A stretch of 64,000 nt of DNA from Pseudomonas lundensis (GTDB taxonomy: Bacteria > Pseudomonadota > Gammaproteobacteria > Pseudomonadales > Pseudomonadaceae), in assembly GCF_001042985.1 (NCBI RefSeq), contig NZ_JYKY01000012.1:1-64000 (forward strand), written 5' to 3'. Both the position numbers and the translations under genes were made by a program. The notes beneath the pieces were generated by a model. The model was not told where the DNA came from and ran no database searches. It saw only the letters and a program-made list of their open reading frames with translations. Positions 34,641 to 43,970 of the stretch are shown here, piece by piece; position 1 is the stretch's first letter; the number at the start of each line of letters is the position of its first letter.

Positions 34641-35198
34641 TTATTGTTGAGGTTTGATCAGGCCTGCCAAGGGCGGCACGGCTTCGCTGCGCACCGGATA
34701 GACCTGCCCCGGCCGGTCAGCGAAAAAGCATTCTAAGGTACGGCTGACCGTGCGAAAAGCCAGCTCTGACCAAGGGATGTCGGCTTCGTCGAACAGGCGC
34801 ACTTCAAGGCTCTCTTCACCGGCCGCAAAGTCGCGGTTGAGCAGTTCGGCGCGGTAGAAAATATGCACCTGATTGATGTGCGGTACATCGATCAAGGTAT
34901 AGATGCTCAGGTTCGCGACTTCGGCACAGGCTTCTTCGCGGGTTTCGCGTTGCGCGGCCTGCTCAACGGTTTCTCCGTTTTCCATAAAACCGGCGGGCAG
35001 CGTCCAGAACCCTTTGCGCGGTTCGATTGCGCGCCTGCACAGCAAGACTTGAGTGCCCCACGTCGGAACGCACCCGGCAACGATGTTCGGGTTTTGGTAA
35101 TGAATGGTCTGGCAGTGATCGCACACGTAGCGCAGGCGCGAATCACCCTGCGGGATGTGTTGGCTGACGGAATGGCCGCACTGGCTGCAAAATTTCAT
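34641..35198 (-). CDS. Nudix hydrolase with N-terminal zinc ribbon
   Basis: 185 residues from ATG 35198. It begins MKFCSQCGHSV with a second CxxC (YVCDHCQTIHY) forming a zinc ribbon, followed by a Nudix domain with box GFMENGETVEQAAQRETREEA. It probably hydrolyses a nucleoside-diphosphate derivative such as ADP-ribose or NADH-like compounds; substrate not determinable. The arrangement resembles NudC-type enzymes but is shorter. Confidence 0.85.
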   Translation of the reverse strand: MKFCSQCGHSVSQHIPQGDSRLRYVCDHCQTIHYQNPNIVAGCVPTWGTQVLLCRRAIEPRKGFWTLPAGFMENGETVEQAAQRETREEACAEVANLSIYTLIDVPHINQVHIFYRAELLNRDFAAGEESLEVRLFDEADIPWSELAFRTVSRTLECFFADRPGQVYPVRSEAVPPLAGLIKPQQ

Positions 35199-35343
35199 GC
35201 TGAGCTCTCTGGTGTGGCGCCTATCTTGGCGGTTCTGGCGGGCCTTGGGCAAGTGCCGCATGGCGTGCTGCGACAGTGTGGGGCTTGGGTGCTTTGGGTG
35301 ATTTGGTGCATGATGCCCGATAAGTGACGGATCGAGATGACCT

Positions 35344-35946
35344 ATGCTGGACGAGCTGCTTGGCCGCGTGAGCCGCTATACCCCGCGAACGCTGGTGACA
35401 GAGCGCAATTTCCCCGAGGCTGCGGTGTTGCTGCCCGTGACCCGCAGTGATGAGCCTGAATTGATTTTGACCCTGCGCGCCAGCGGCCTCTCAACCCATG
35501 GTGGCGAGGTGGCATTCCCCGGAGGTCGACGTGACCCCGAGGACCCGGACCTTGTGTTCACGGCCCTGCGCGAAGCTGAAGAAGAAATCGGCCTGCCGCC
35601 GGGGCTGGTCGAAGTCATTGGCCCGCTGAGTCCGTTGATCTCCCTGCACGGCATTCGAGTGACGCCCTTCGTCGGGGTTGTGCCGGACTATGTGGAATAC
35701 CTGGCCAACGATGCGGAAATCGCGGCCGTGTTCAGCGTGCCCCTGGATTTCTTTCGCCAGGACCCGCGCGAACACACGCACCGTATCGACTATCAGGGCC
35801 GCAGTTGGTATGTGCCGAGTTACCGCTTCGGTATGTACAAAATCTGGGGGCTGACCGCGATCATGATCGTTGAGTTAATGAACCTGCTCTATGACGACGT
35901 GAATATCAACCTGCACACCCCGCCAGAGCGCTTTATCACCTTCTAG
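35344..35946 (+). CDS. CoA pyrophosphatase-type Nudix hydrolase
   Basis: 200 residues. Nudix enzyme of the NudL/CoAse branch: the upstream UPF0035-like motif [22 protein letters not shown] is followed by the Nudix box ending [11 protein letters not shown]. Members cleave CoA to phosphopantetheine and 3',5'-ADP. The C-terminal half ([26 protein letters not shown]) is normal for the family. It diverges from the other Nudix gene. Confidence 0.87.
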   Translation: MLDELLGRVSRYTPRTLVTERNFPEAAVLLPVTRSDEPELILTLRASGLSTHGGEVAFPGGRRDPEDPDLVFTALREAEEEIGLPPGLVEVIGPLSPLISLHGIRVTPFVGVVPDYVEYLANDAEIAAVFSVPLDFFRQDPREHTHRIDYQGRSWYVPSYRFGMYKIWGLTAIMIVELMNLLYDDVNINLHTPPERFITF

Positions 35947-35987
35947 AACCCTGCTCACAGGGTCATGCCTGCCTTGAGGACTTTGCC

Positions 35988-36512
35988 ATGAAATACCGTT
36001 TGGGCGACGCGTGCGTCGACACTCACCCTGACAGCTGGACCGCGCCCACTGCCACGTTGATCGGTCGCGTCCGGCTCGAAGAGGGCGCCAGCGTGTGGTT
36101 CAACGCCGTTTTACGCGGCGATAACGAGCTGATTCTCATCGGCAAGGACAGCAACGTGCAGGACGGCGCCGTGATGCACACCGACATGGGCTACCCGCTG
36201 ACCCTGGGCACGGGCGTGACCATTGGTCATAACGCCATGCTGCATGGCTGCACGGTCGGCGACTACAGCCTGATCGGGATCAACGCCGTGATCCTCAACG
36301 GCGCCAAGATTGGTAAGCACTGCATCATCGGAGCCAATTCCCTGATTGGCGAAGGCAAGGTCATACCCGACGGTTCGCTGGTCATGGGGTCGCCCGGCAA
36401 AGTGGTCCGCGACCTCACTGACGAGCAGAAAGCGTTGCTGCAAGCCAGTGCGGCCCATTATGTGAAAAATGGCCAGCGGTACGCCCGCGACCTTGAAGAG
36501 CAGTCATCGTGA
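35988..36512 (+). CDS. Gamma-class carbonic anhydrase-like protein
   Basis: 174 residues. A left-handed beta-helix trimer with hexapeptide repeats. Zinc-type histidines are seen in [20 protein letters not shown] and HGC. Proteins of this YrdA/PaaY-like group often lack strong carbonic anhydrase activity, so the metabolic role is open. The stop TGA overlaps the GTG of the next gene (GTGA), so the two are translationally coupled. Confidence 0.87.
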   Translation: MKYRLGDACVDTHPDSWTAPTATLIGRVRLEEGASVWFNAVLRGDNELILIGKDSNVQDGAVMHTDMGYPLTLGTGVTIGHNAMLHGCTVGDYSLIGINAVILNGAKIGKHCIIGANSLIGEGKVIPDGSLVMGSPGKVVRDLTDEQKALLQASAAHYVKNGQRYARDLEEQSS

Positions 36513-36718
36513 ATGATCCGCAGCGCCCGGTGGCGTCTCCCTGCGTGAACATTTGCGCACTGGACGACGATGACGTGTGCACGGGCTGCCAGCGCACCGT
36601 GGCTGAAATCACCCGTTGGAGCCGCATGACCAACGCTGAGCGTCGCGACGTGCTGGTGTTGTGCCATGAGCGGGCCACCTCCTGTGGCGTGATGTGGATG
36701 CTGAACGGCCCGGTCTGA
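36509..36718 (+). CDS. Small DUF1289 (Fe-S-like cysteine) protein
   Basis: 69 residues from GTG 36509. It carries the DUF1289 cysteine pattern [21 protein letters not shown] followed by [17 protein letters not shown]. Four conserved cysteines suggest metal or cluster binding. Function unknown. It is coupled to the carbonic anhydrase-like gene through a 4-nt overlap. Confidence 0.85.
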   Translation: MNDPQRPVASPCVNICALDDDDVCTGCQRTVAEITRWSRMTNAERRDVLVLCHERATSCGVMWMLNGPV

Positions 36719-36723
36719 GCGGC

Positions 36724-36746
36724 GTAGTCGCTGCGCCAGCGACTAC
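36724..36746. repeat. Perfect hairpin upstream of the VUT-family gene
   Basis: GTAGTCGCTG and CAGCGACTAC are separated by CGC. It is directly after the DUF1289 gene. It may reduce read-through, but has no T tract. Confidence 0.5.
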
Positions 36747-36804
36747 AAATACAGGCATGACTCAAGTACCCTGTGCGCCTTGCCCACAGGTGTCTCCCGT
36801 TACC

Positions 36805-37269
36805 ATGTTGTTTCTCGTCGCTTATATCGCCAGCGTTGTGCTCATCAACTACGCGTTTTCCACGGCGCCGCACCTGGACATCATCTGGTCGGCCTGGGGC
36901 GGGCTGGTATTTGTCCTGCGCGACATGGTGCAAACCCGCTTTGGTCATGGCGCCATTGCGGCCATGCTGGCGGCACTGGTGCTGTCGTACGTCACTTCAG
37001 ACCCTTCCATTGCCCTGGCCAGCGCCACCGCGTTTGCCGTGTCCGAGTGCATTGACTGGCTGGTGTTCAGCCTCACCAGGCGCCCGTTGCACGACCGGCT
37101 ATGGATCAGCTCCGCGCTGAGTATCCCGATCGATACCTTCATTTTCTTCGGCATGATCGATGCGTTTACCCCCGGCGTGATCCTGACCGCCATGGGCTCC
37201 AAGTTCGCGGGCGTGACCTGCGTGTGGCTGGCCATGGCTTGGCGAATGCGCAAAGCAGCGGCCCGATAA
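36805..37269 (+). CDS. VUT-family membrane protein (YhhQ-like)
   Basis: 154 residues from ATG 36805, which gives the family start MLFLVAYIASVVLINYAFS. An alternative ATG at 36757 would add 16 residues; neither has an ideal ribosome-binding site. There are about five membrane helices with short loops (WSAWGGLVFVLRDMVQTRFGHG, ECIDWLVFSLTRRPL). The related YhhQ proteins import queuosine precursors, but this shorter branch has no proven substrate. Confidence 0.8.
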   Translation: MLFLVAYIASVVLINYAFSTAPHLDIIWSAWGGLVFVLRDMVQTRFGHGAIAAMLAALVLSYVTSDPSIALASATAFAVSECIDWLVFSLTRRPLHDRLWISSALSIPIDTFIFFGMIDAFTPGVILTAMGSKFAGVTCVWLAMAWRMRKAAAR

Positions 37270-37368
37270 GGTCACGCGGCCCGGATCATGTAAAATGCCG
37301 GCCTTTCTCCCCCAGCAGGCGCTGGCCTGGCGAGCGCCTTCGATGATTTGTTTCCTTGAGGACCTGAA

Positions 37369-38550
37369 ATGACCCGTATCGGAACTCCACTGTCGCCGAC
37401 CGCGACCCGCGTATTGCTGTGTGGCTGCGGCGAGCTGGGTAAAGAAGTTGTCATCGAATTGCAGCGTTTGGGTGTCGAAGTGATTGCCGTTGATCGCTAC
37501 GCCCATGCCCCGGCCATGCAGGTGGCGCATCGCAGTCACGTGGTCAACATGCTCGATGGTGCAGCCTTGCGGGCCGTGATCGAAGCAGAGAAGCCGCACT
37601 TCATCGTGCCGGAAATCGAAGCCATCGCGACCGCCACGTTGGTCGAGCTGGAAGCGCAAGGCTTTACCGTCATCCCGACTGCCCGCGCCACGGCGTTGAC
37701 CATGAACCGTGAAGGCATCCGGCGTCTGGCCGCTGAAGAACTGGACCTGCCGACCTCGCCTTATCACTTTGCAGACACATTTGAAGACTACAGCCGTGCC
37801 GTGCAAGACCTCGGCTTCCCGTGTGTGGTCAAGCCGGTCATGAGTTCGTCGGGCAAAGGCCAGAGCCTGCTACGCAGTGCGGATGATGTGCAAAAAGCCT
37901 GGGATTACGCGCAGGAAGGCGGCCGCGCGGGGAAAGGTCGGGTCATTATCGAAGGCTTTATCGACTTTGATTACGAAATCACCTTGCTCACCGTGCGCCA
38001 CGTCGGCGGCACCACATTCTGTGCGCCAGTGGGGCATCGTCAGGAGAACGGCGATTATCAGGAGTCGTGGCAGCCGCAGGCCATGAGCCCGATTGCGCTG
38101 GCTGAATCCGAGCGTGTGGCCAAAGCGGTCACAGAGGCGCTGGGCGGACGCGGCTTGTTCGGCGTCGAGCTGTTCATCAAGGGCGATCAGGTCTGGTTCA
38201 GCGAAGTGTCGCCGCGCCCGCATGACACAGGGCTGGTCACGCTGATTTCTCAGGACCTGTCGCAGTTTGCGCTGCACGCGCGCGCGATCCTCGGTCTGCC
38301 GATTCCACTGATTCGTCAGTTCGGGCCGTCAGCGTCGGCTGTGATTCTGGTGGAAGGGCAATCCACCCAGACGGCTTTTGCCAACCTGGGCGCCGCCCTG
38401 AGCGAGCCTGATACCGCGTTGCGCCTGTTCGGCAAGCCAGAAGTCAACGGTCAGCGCCGTATGGGCGTAGCCCTGGCCCGTGACGAATCGATCGAGGCCG
38501 CACGCACCAAAGCCACACGTGCCGCCAAGGCCGTGGTCGTCGAGCTGTAA
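37369..38550 (+). CDS. purT: Formate-dependent GAR transformylase PurT
   Basis: 393 residues. It makes formyl-GAR from GAR, formate and ATP, the folate-independent version of the third purine step. An ATP-grasp fold: N-terminal [18 protein letters not shown], the MSSSGKGQS loop, and the metal-binding [13 protein letters not shown] segment. Complete. A strong hairpin after the stop separates it from the convergent transporter gene. Confidence 0.95.
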   Translation: MTRIGTPLSPTATRVLLCGCGELGKEVVIELQRLGVEVIAVDRYAHAPAMQVAHRSHVVNMLDGAALRAVIEAEKPHFIVPEIEAIATATLVELEAQGFTVIPTARATALTMNREGIRRLAAEELDLPTSPYHFADTFEDYSRAVQDLGFPCVVKPVMSSSGKGQSLLRSADDVQKAWDYAQEGGRAGKGRVIIEGFIDFDYEITLLTVRHVGGTTFCAPVGHRQENGDYQESWQPQAMSPIALAESERVAKAVTEALGGRGLFGVELFIKGDQVWFSEVSPRPHDTGLVTLISQDLSQFALHARAILGLPIPLIRQFGPSASAVILVEGQSTQTAFANLGAALSEPDTALRLFGKPEVNGQRRMGVALARDESIEAARTKATRAAKAVVVEL

Positions 38551-38556
38551 ATCGTT

Positions 38557-38589
38557 GGGGTCGCTGCCGCACCGGGCGGCAGCGACCCC
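38557..38589. terminator. Strong hairpin between convergent purT and MFS gene
   Basis: GGGGTCGCTGCCGC (38557-38570) pairs perfectly with GCGGCAGCGACCCC (38576-38589) around a 5-nt loop. It lacks T runs, so it may act in part through processing. Confidence 0.7.
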
Positions 38590-38605
38590 AAGCTCCCAAA
38601 CCGCT

Positions 38606-39922
38606 TCACGCGACCTTGTTCAGGTCAGCTTCCCTCGTTTCCTTCAGGCACAGCACGGCGATCAGGCTGAGCAGCGCCGCACCTGATACGTACCCGCCAA
38701 CCCAGCTCAAACCACCCATGCTGACCAGCTTTTGCGCGAAGAACGGTGCGGCAGACGCGCCGACAATCCCGCCCAGGTTGTACGCGGCCGACGCGCCGGT
38801 ATAGCGCACGCGGGTCGGGAACAGCTCGGGCAGCAGGGCGCCCATCGGCGCAAAGGTCACGCCCATCAAAAACAGTTCAATACACAAAAATAGCGCCACG
38901 CCCCACGTGGTGCCGTGGGTGAGCAATGGCTCCATCAAAAAACCTGACAGCAACGCCAGTACGCCACCGACGATGAGCACCGGTTTGCGTCCCCAGCGGT
39001 CGCTGGCCCAGGCAGCGAGCGGCGTGGCGGCCGCCATGAACAGCACGGCAAAGCACAGCAGGCCGAGGAAGGTTTCGCGGGTGTAGCCCAGGGTCGACAC
39101 CCCGTAACTCAGGGAGAACACCGTCGAGATGTAAAACAGCGCGTAACACACCACCATCGACGCTGCGCCCAACAGCATCGGCGCCCAGTACTGGCTCAAA
39201 AGCTCGATGATTGGCATCTTCACCCGTTCGTGTTGCGCCACGGCTTTGGCGAATACGGGGGTTTCTTCAAGTTTGAGGCGCACATACAGCCCCACCATCA
39301 CCAGCGCCGCGCTCAGCAGGAATGGAATTCGCCAGCCCCAGGCGCGGAACTGCTCATCGCTCAGGGTCATGGCCAGCGTCAAAAACAAACCATTGGCCGC
39401 CAGAAAGCCAATTGAGGGGCCCAACTGCGGGAACATGCCGAACCAGGCGCGTTTGCCTTTTGGCGCGTTTTCAGTGGCCAACAAGGCGGCGCCACCCCAT
39501 TCCCCGCCCAGACCCAGGCCTTGGCCAAAACGTAGCACACACAACAGGATGGGCGCCCAGGCACCGATCGTGGCATAGCCCGGCAGCACGCCAATCAACG
39601 TGGTGCACACGCCCATCAGCAGCAGCGAGGCCACCAGTGTCGACTTGCGGCCGATGCGGTCACCGTAATGGCCAAACAGAAATGAACCCAGCGGGCGTGC
39701 GAGAAAGGCGATGCCGAAGGTCAGAAAAGCCGAGAGCATTTGTGCGGTGCCGGATGTCTGCGGAAAGAACACCGGCCCGATGACGAGCGCGGCGGCCGTC
39801 GCGTACACATAAAAGTCGTAAAACTCGATGGCGGTTCCGATAAAGCTGGCGGTGGCCACGCGGGCGGCTGAGTTGGCCGGTTTTTCGGATGAGGCTTCGC
39901 TGTAAGTGGTGCTGGAGGTCAT
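38606..39922 (-). CDS. MFS transporter, metabolite:H+ symporter type
   Basis: 438 residues from ATG 39922, with AGGG upstream at good spacing; an ATG at 39928 is an alternative. Twelve membrane helices. The sugar/metabolite symporter motif FGHYGDRIGRKSTL follows helix 2, and WASDRWGRKPVLI follows helix 8. The opening ATASFIGTAIEFYDFYVYATAAALV is typical of the ShiA/ProP-like MHS group, which import shikimate, betaine or aromatic acids. Substrate not assignable. A strong promoter with a 200-nt leader lies upstream. Confidence 0.88.
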   Translation of the reverse strand: MTSSTTYSEASSEKPANSAARVATASFIGTAIEFYDFYVYATAAALVIGPVFFPQTSGTAQMLSAFLTFGIAFLARPLGSFLFGHYGDRIGRKSTLVASLLLMGVCTTLIGVLPGYATIGAWAPILLCVLRFGQGLGLGGEWGGAALLATENAPKGKRAWFGMFPQLGPSIGFLAANGLFLTLAMTLSDEQFRAWGWRIPFLLSAALVMVGLYVRLKLEETPVFAKAVAQHERVKMPIIELLSQYWAPMLLGAASMVVCYALFYISTVFSLSYGVSTLGYTRETFLGLLCFAVLFMAAATPLAAWASDRWGRKPVLIVGGVLALLSGFLMEPLLTHGTTWGVALFLCIELFLMGVTFAPMGALLPELFPTRVRYTGASAAYNLGGIVGASAAPFFAQKLVSMGGLSWVGGYVSGAALLSLIAVLCLKETREADLNKVA

Positions 39923-40133
39923 GTGCATATCCCTGACAGTTATGTGCTCATGGCTGGCCTGCGCGGGGAGCGAGGCGAGGCTGAGCGATTGTTATGGTCG
40001 TTGGCCCCGAGGGATATCAGGGTGCAAGCGCCGTTCGGGATGGGAACGCACGCAGGTACTGCGAACAACAACCCGCCGGGGACGCGGCGCGCGGGTAGCA
40101 CGCCTGTTGGCGGGGCTTGGGTAAGCGGGAGTG
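39923..40133 (-). other. Long untranslated leader of the MFS gene
   Basis: About 200 nt between the promoter at 40134-40163 and the ATG at 39922. No protein or known RNA is recognised. The sequence is GC-rich with several possible stems. Confidence 0.45.
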
Positions 40134-40163
40134 ATTATAGGAAGCCCTGCCGGAATCGAACAA
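40134..40163 (-). promoter_or_regulatory. Strong sigma-70 promoter
   Basis: On the minus strand TTGTTC (40163-40158) is followed after 18 bases by a perfect TATAAT (40139-40134). It starts 16 bases after the CBS-domain gene stop and directs transcription toward the MFS gene. Confidence 0.7.
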
Positions 40164-40178
40164 GGCCCGTCGCGGCCA

Positions 40179-41060
40179 TCAGGCCGCGGGCTTGACGCTG
40201 TTGTGCCAGATCAGCACGCGGCTGACACGGTTATCTTCGGTGTCGAGGATTTCCAGTCGGTAGCGGCCAATTTTCAGGCATACCGTGGTTTCCGGGATGG
40301 TTTCCAGGGCCTCGGTGACCAGTCCGTTCAGGGTTTTGGGCCCGTCGCACGGCAGTTGCCAGCCCAGGCTTTTGTTCAATTCGCGAATCGATGCCGCGCC
40401 GTCCACCACGTAACGGCCATCGGGCAGCGGCTCGATGTGCGGGTTATCGACGTTTTGCTCGTTTTCGAATTCGCCCACGATCTCTTCGAGGATGTCCTCA
40501 AGAGTCACAATGCCGAGCACTTCGCCGTATTCATCCACCACGATGCCGATACGGCGCTGCTGTTTGTGAAAATTCAGCAGCTGCAAATGCAGCGGGGTGC
40601 TTTCAGGGATGAAGTAGGGTTCGTGGCAAACGGCCAGAATCGCCTCTTTGGTCAGGCTGGCGTCCGGCAGCATGTGCTGGATGTGGCGCGTGTTGAGGAT
40701 CGCTTCAACCTGATTGATGTCGTTATGGAACACCGGCAGGCGCGTGCGTTTGGTCTGGCGTAACTGCTCGATCAGGTCTTCAATCGGGTCGTCGAGGTTA
40801 AGGCCTTCGACCTCGCTGCGCGGGATCAGGATGTCATTGACGGTGATGTTATCCAGCGCGTGGATGCCGGCCAGCAAGGGCGGGCGATTATTGGGTTCGT
40901 CGTCCTCGTGGGGCAGGGCGCTGTGAGGCGAGTGGGGTTCGGCACGCTGGACCACGGATCGCGACCTGCGCGACAGCAGTCCAATACACAAGCCCAGTCC
41001 TGCAAACACCAGGGCCAATAAGGCCAGCAGCGGCCCGGGGGGCAAGCTATCCATAATCAT
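40179..41060 (-). CDS. CBS/CorC_HlyC-domain protein lacking DUF21
   Basis: 293 residues. One hydrophobic N-terminal segment (LLALLALVFAGLGLCIGLL) is followed by an acidic linker, a CBS pair from about residue 75 to 190 (ITVNDILIPRSEVEGLN; RIGIVVDEYGEVLGIVTLEDILEEIVGE), and a CorC_HlyC transporter-associated domain (DGRYVVDGAASIRELNKSLGW). The four-helix DUF21/CNNM membrane domain of about 170 residues that these proteins in my recollection usually carry is absent, and no frame around it holds the missing part. It could be a regulatory remnant or a naturally short version. The CcsA-like gene is 6 nt upstream on the same strand. Confidence 0.8.
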   Translation of the reverse strand: MIMDSLPPGPLLALLALVFAGLGLCIGLLSRRSRSVVQRAEPHSPHSALPHEDDEPNNRPPLLAGIHALDNITVNDILIPRSEVEGLNLDDPIEDLIEQLRQTKRTRLPVFHNDINQVEAILNTRHIQHMLPDASLTKEAILAVCHEPYFIPESTPLHLQLLNFHKQQRRIGIVVDEYGEVLGIVTLEDILEEIVGEFENEQNVDNPHIEPLPDGRYVVDGAASIRELNKSLGWQLPCDGPKTLNGLVTEALETIPETTVCLKIGRYRLEILDTEDNRVSRVLIWHNSVKPAA

Positions 41061-41066
41061 CGCCCG

Positions 41067-41879
41067 TCAAATATGCAGAATGTATTCACGAACCAGCTTG
41101 CTGCCAAAGTAGGCCAGCATCAGCAGGCAGAACCCGGCAAACGTCCAGCGGATGGCTTTGTGGCCGCGCCATCCGAGGTGATGGCGACCCCACAGCAGCA
41201 CGCTGAACACGATCCAGGCCAGGCACGCCAACAGCGTTTTGTGTACCAGGTGTTGAGCAAACAGATTGCCCAGGAACAGCCAGCCCGAGATCAGCGACAG
41301 CGAGAGCAATGTCCAGCCCGCCCACAAGAAACCAAACAGCAGGCTTTCCATGGTCTGCAGCGGCGGGAAGTTTTTGATCAGGCCCTTGGGGTGCTTGTGT
41401 TTGAGCTGATGGTTTTGCAATGACAGCAGCAGCGCCTGAAACACCGCAATGGTGAACATGCCGTAAGCCAAAATCGACAGCAGGATATGGGCCAGGATGC
41501 CGGGCTGTTCATTAATGACTTGCACTGTGCCGGGCGGGGCAAATTCAGACAGCAGCACGGTCAGGGCGCCCAGCGGGTATAGAAGCAGCAGCAGGTTCTC
41601 GACCGGGATGCGGGCGCAGGCGACCAGCGTGACGGCAATCACGGCGACCGCAATCAGACTGGCGGCGCTGAAAAAGTCCAGTTCCAGCCCGGCGGGGGTC
41701 ATCAAATGGGTAAAAAGGCTCGCGGCGTGGGTGATGACGGCAAGGATGCCGAGCGTCACCAACAGGCGTTTGTTTGCCTTTGCGCCGTGGCGCAAGCAAT
41801 TGCCTTGATAGAAAGTCGCAGCGGCGTATAGACATGCGGCGGCGAGGCTGGGGAGCAAACTCGGTGACAAGGGGAGCAT
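41067..41879 (-). CDS. CcsA/YpjD-like cytochrome assembly membrane protein
   Basis: 270 residues from ATG 41879. About eight membrane helices, with a conserved His-rich pattern (GILAHILLSILAYGMFTIAV; LVHKTLLACLAWIVFSVLLWGRHHLGWRGHKAIRW) of the CcsA/CcmC/YpjD group that handle heme. It lies divergent from ffh, the usual Pseudomonas position. Its specific function in cytochrome c or other heme handling is not proven. Confidence 0.85.
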   Translation of the reverse strand: MLPLSPSLLPSLAAACLYAAATFYQGNCLRHGAKANKRLLVTLGILAVITHAASLFTHLMTPAGLELDFFSAASLIAVAVIAVTLVACARIPVENLLLLLYPLGALTVLLSEFAPPGTVQVINEQPGILAHILLSILAYGMFTIAVFQALLLSLQNHQLKHKHPKGLIKNFPPLQTMESLLFGFLWAGWTLLSLSLISGWLFLGNLFAQHLVHKTLLACLAWIVFSVLLWGRHHLGWRGHKAIRWTFAGFCLLMLAYFGSKLVREYILHI

Positions 41880-41984
41880 AAATCCTGTTAGGCAAGCCCG
41901 AAAGGGCTGAGTTTGGCATACAACCGCCTGAACACGAAAGCCACATAAGCTGACGGTAAGGTGTCCGCCGCGATCAGTCTTCGC

Positions 41985-41990
41985 TATAAT
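41985..41990 (+). promoter_or_regulatory. Candidate -10 element for ffh
   Basis: A perfect TATAAT precedes ffh by about 100 bases. The region where a -35 box should be does not match well, so this may depend on an activator or be fortuitous. Confidence 0.35.
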
Positions 41991-42086
41991 CCGCGACCTG
42001 CCCACGCCGCAGGCTCGCCGAGCATCAGTTTTACACGGGCTGGGCCGCAATAACCCCGGTCTACTTTGGGCCTGAAAGGATCGCGC

Positions 42087-43463
42087 ATGTTTGAAAATTT
42101 AACCGACCGTCTCTCGCAGACGCTGCGCCATGTCACCGGCAAGGCCAAGCTGACCGAGGACAATATCAAAGACACCCTGCGCGAAGTGCGCATGGCGTTG
42201 CTGGAAGCCGACGTGGCTTTGCCAGTGGTCAAAGACTTCGTCAACGCGGTCAAAGAGCGCGCTGTCGGCACTGAAGTGTCGCGCAGCCTGACGCCGGGCC
42301 AGGCGTTTGTGAAGATCGTCCAGGCTGAACTCGAAAGCCTGATGGGCGCGGCGAACGAGGATCTGATCCTCAACGTCACGCCGCCTGCCGTGATCCTGAT
42401 GGCCGGTTTGCAGGGTGCGGGTAAAACCACCACCGCCGGCAAGCTGGCGCGCTTCCTCAAAGAGCGCAAAAAGAAAACCGTCATGGTCGTGTCCGCTGAC
42501 GTGTATCGTCCGGCCGCGATCAAGCAGCTGGAAACCCTGGCCGGCGAAGTGGGCGTGACCTTCTTCCCGTCCGACATCAGCCAGAAGCCGGTGGCGATTG
42601 CGCAAGCGGCTATTAATGAGGCGCGGCTCAAGTTCATTGATGTCGTGATCGTCGATACCGCCGGTCGCCTGCACATCGACGCCGACATGATGGCCGAGAT
42701 TCAGGAACTGCACGCGGCGGTCAAGCCGGCAGAAACCCTGTTCGTGGTGGACGCCATGACGGGCCAGGACGCCGCCAACACGGCCAAGGCCTTTGGTGAT
42801 GCCCTGCCGCTGACCGGCGTGATCCTGACCAAGGTCGATGGTGATGCCCGTGGCGGTGCCGCGTTGTCCGTGCGCGCCATCACGGGTAAACCGATCAAGT
42901 TCCTCGGCATGGGCGAGAAGAGCGATGCGCTCGACCCGTTCCACCCCGACCGTATTGCGTCACGTATTTTGGGCATGGGCGATGTGCTCAGCCTTATCGA
43001 GCAGGCCGAACAGACCCTCGATAAAGAAAAAGCCGACAAGCTGGCTAAAAAGCTCAAGAAAGGTAAAGGCTTCGACCTCGAAGATTTTCGCGATCAACTG
43101 CAACAGATGAAAAACATGGGCGGCCTCGGCGGCCTCATGGACAAGCTGCCGAACATGGGTGGCGTGAATCTGGCGCAAATGGGCAATGCCCAGGGCGCAG
43201 CAGAAAAGCAATTCAAGCAAATGGAAGCCATCATCAACTCCATGACCCCGGCCGAGCGTCGTGACCCTGAGCTGATCAGCGGTTCGCGCAAACGTCGTAT
43301 TGCCATGGGTTCCGGCACGCAAGTGCAGGACATCGGTCGCTTGATCAAGCAACACAAGCAGATGCAAAAGATGATGAAGAAATTCTCTTCCAAAGGCGGC
43401 ATGGCCAAAATGATGCGCGGCATGGGCTCGATGATGCCCGGCGGCGGCATGCCGAAAATGTAA
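42087..43463 (+). CDS. ffh: Signal recognition particle protein Ffh
   Basis: 458 residues from ATG 42087. Binds 4.5S RNA and signal sequences of nascent membrane proteins and targets them to FtsY. N domain MFENLTDRLSQTLRHVTG, G domain with GLQGAGKTTT, DTAGRLHID and TKVDGDARGG, and a methionine-rich M domain (KQMQKMMKKF...MGSMMPGGGMPKM). Complete. Confidence 0.96.
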   Translation: MFENLTDRLSQTLRHVTGKAKLTEDNIKDTLREVRMALLEADVALPVVKDFVNAVKERAVGTEVSRSLTPGQAFVKIVQAELESLMGAANEDLILNVTPPAVILMAGLQGAGKTTTAGKLARFLKERKKKTVMVVSADVYRPAAIKQLETLAGEVGVTFFPSDISQKPVAIAQAAINEARLKFIDVVIVDTAGRLHIDADMMAEIQELHAAVKPAETLFVVDAMTGQDAANTAKAFGDALPLTGVILTKVDGDARGGAALSVRAITGKPIKFLGMGEKSDALDPFHPDRIASRILGMGDVLSLIEQAEQTLDKEKADKLAKKLKKGKGFDLEDFRDQLQQMKNMGGLGGLMDKLPNMGGVNLAQMGNAQGAAEKQFKQMEAIINSMTPAERRDPELISGSRKRRIAMGSGTQVQDIGRLIKQHKQMQKMMKKFSSKGGMAKMMRGMGSMMPGGGMPKM

Positions 43464-43613
43464 TTTACCTGCGCAAGCGCTCGCGTTTGCGCAGCTCGCA
43501 GCCCTGCGAGACCTCCAGCAAACCCGCACTGTGCGGGAGCTGACTTGTCGCCATTCGTGGCGGCCTTATAGCAGATCTGGATGTAACGCCACGTAGGCGC
43601 CAGAAAAAGACAT

Positions 43614-43641
43614 TTGCAAAAGTCCGGATATTCCTTAGAAT
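43614..43641 (+). promoter_or_regulatory. Sigma-70 promoter of the rpsP operon
   Basis: TTGCAA (43614-43619) and TAGAAT (43636-43641) are separated by 16 bases, about 70 bases before the rpsP start. Placement and match are good. Confidence 0.7.
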
Positions 43642-43713
43642 ATGCGGCCTTTCGGGCACCTATGCCCGCTGTGCATTTAGATTTGCAGCACCGACTACAG
43701 GAAAGATCTACAC

Positions 43714-43965
43714 ATGCTAACAATCCGTCTTGCCCTTGGCGGCTCCAAAAAGCGCCCGTTTTACCACTTGACCGTTACCGATAGCCGTAACCCACGTGAC
43801 GGTTCCCACAAGGAACAAATTGGCTTCTTCAACCCGGTTGCCCGTGGTCAGGAAGTTCGTTTCTCCGTTAAAGAAGACCGCCTCGCTTACTGGTTGAGCG
43901 TTGGTGCACAAATGTCTGAGCGCGTTGCTCAGCTTGTGAAAGTCAATGCCAAGGCTGCGGCCTGA
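43714..43965 (+). CDS. rpsP: Ribosomal protein bS16
   Basis: 83 residues. Small-subunit protein bS16, with the family start [19 protein letters not shown] and the segment [21 protein letters not shown]. First gene of the classical rpsP-rimM-trmD-rplS operon, with its own promoter at 43614-43641. Stops 5 nt before rimM. Confidence 0.96.
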   Translation: MLTIRLALGGSKKRPFYHLTVTDSRNPRDGSHKEQIGFFNPVARGQEVRFSVKEDRLAYWLSVGAQMSERVAQLVKVNAKAAA

Positions 43966-43970
43966 GCAAT

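Noticed and set aside
36770..36790. CCTGTG/CACAGG hairpin as a riboswitch before the YhhQ-like gene
   Set aside because: A 6-bp stem with 9-nt loop, 14 bases from the start, and no match to the preQ1 aptamer consensus that I know.
40040..40075. String CGTTCGGGATGGGAACG resembling the loop of 5S rRNA
   Set aside because: The surrounding segments are in the wrong order and there is no complementary stem; no neighbouring rRNA genes.
40145..40170. GTTCGATTCCGGC on the minus strand, like a tRNA T arm
   Set aside because: No acceptor or anticodon stem can be built around it, and no CCA end follows; it overlaps the promoter.
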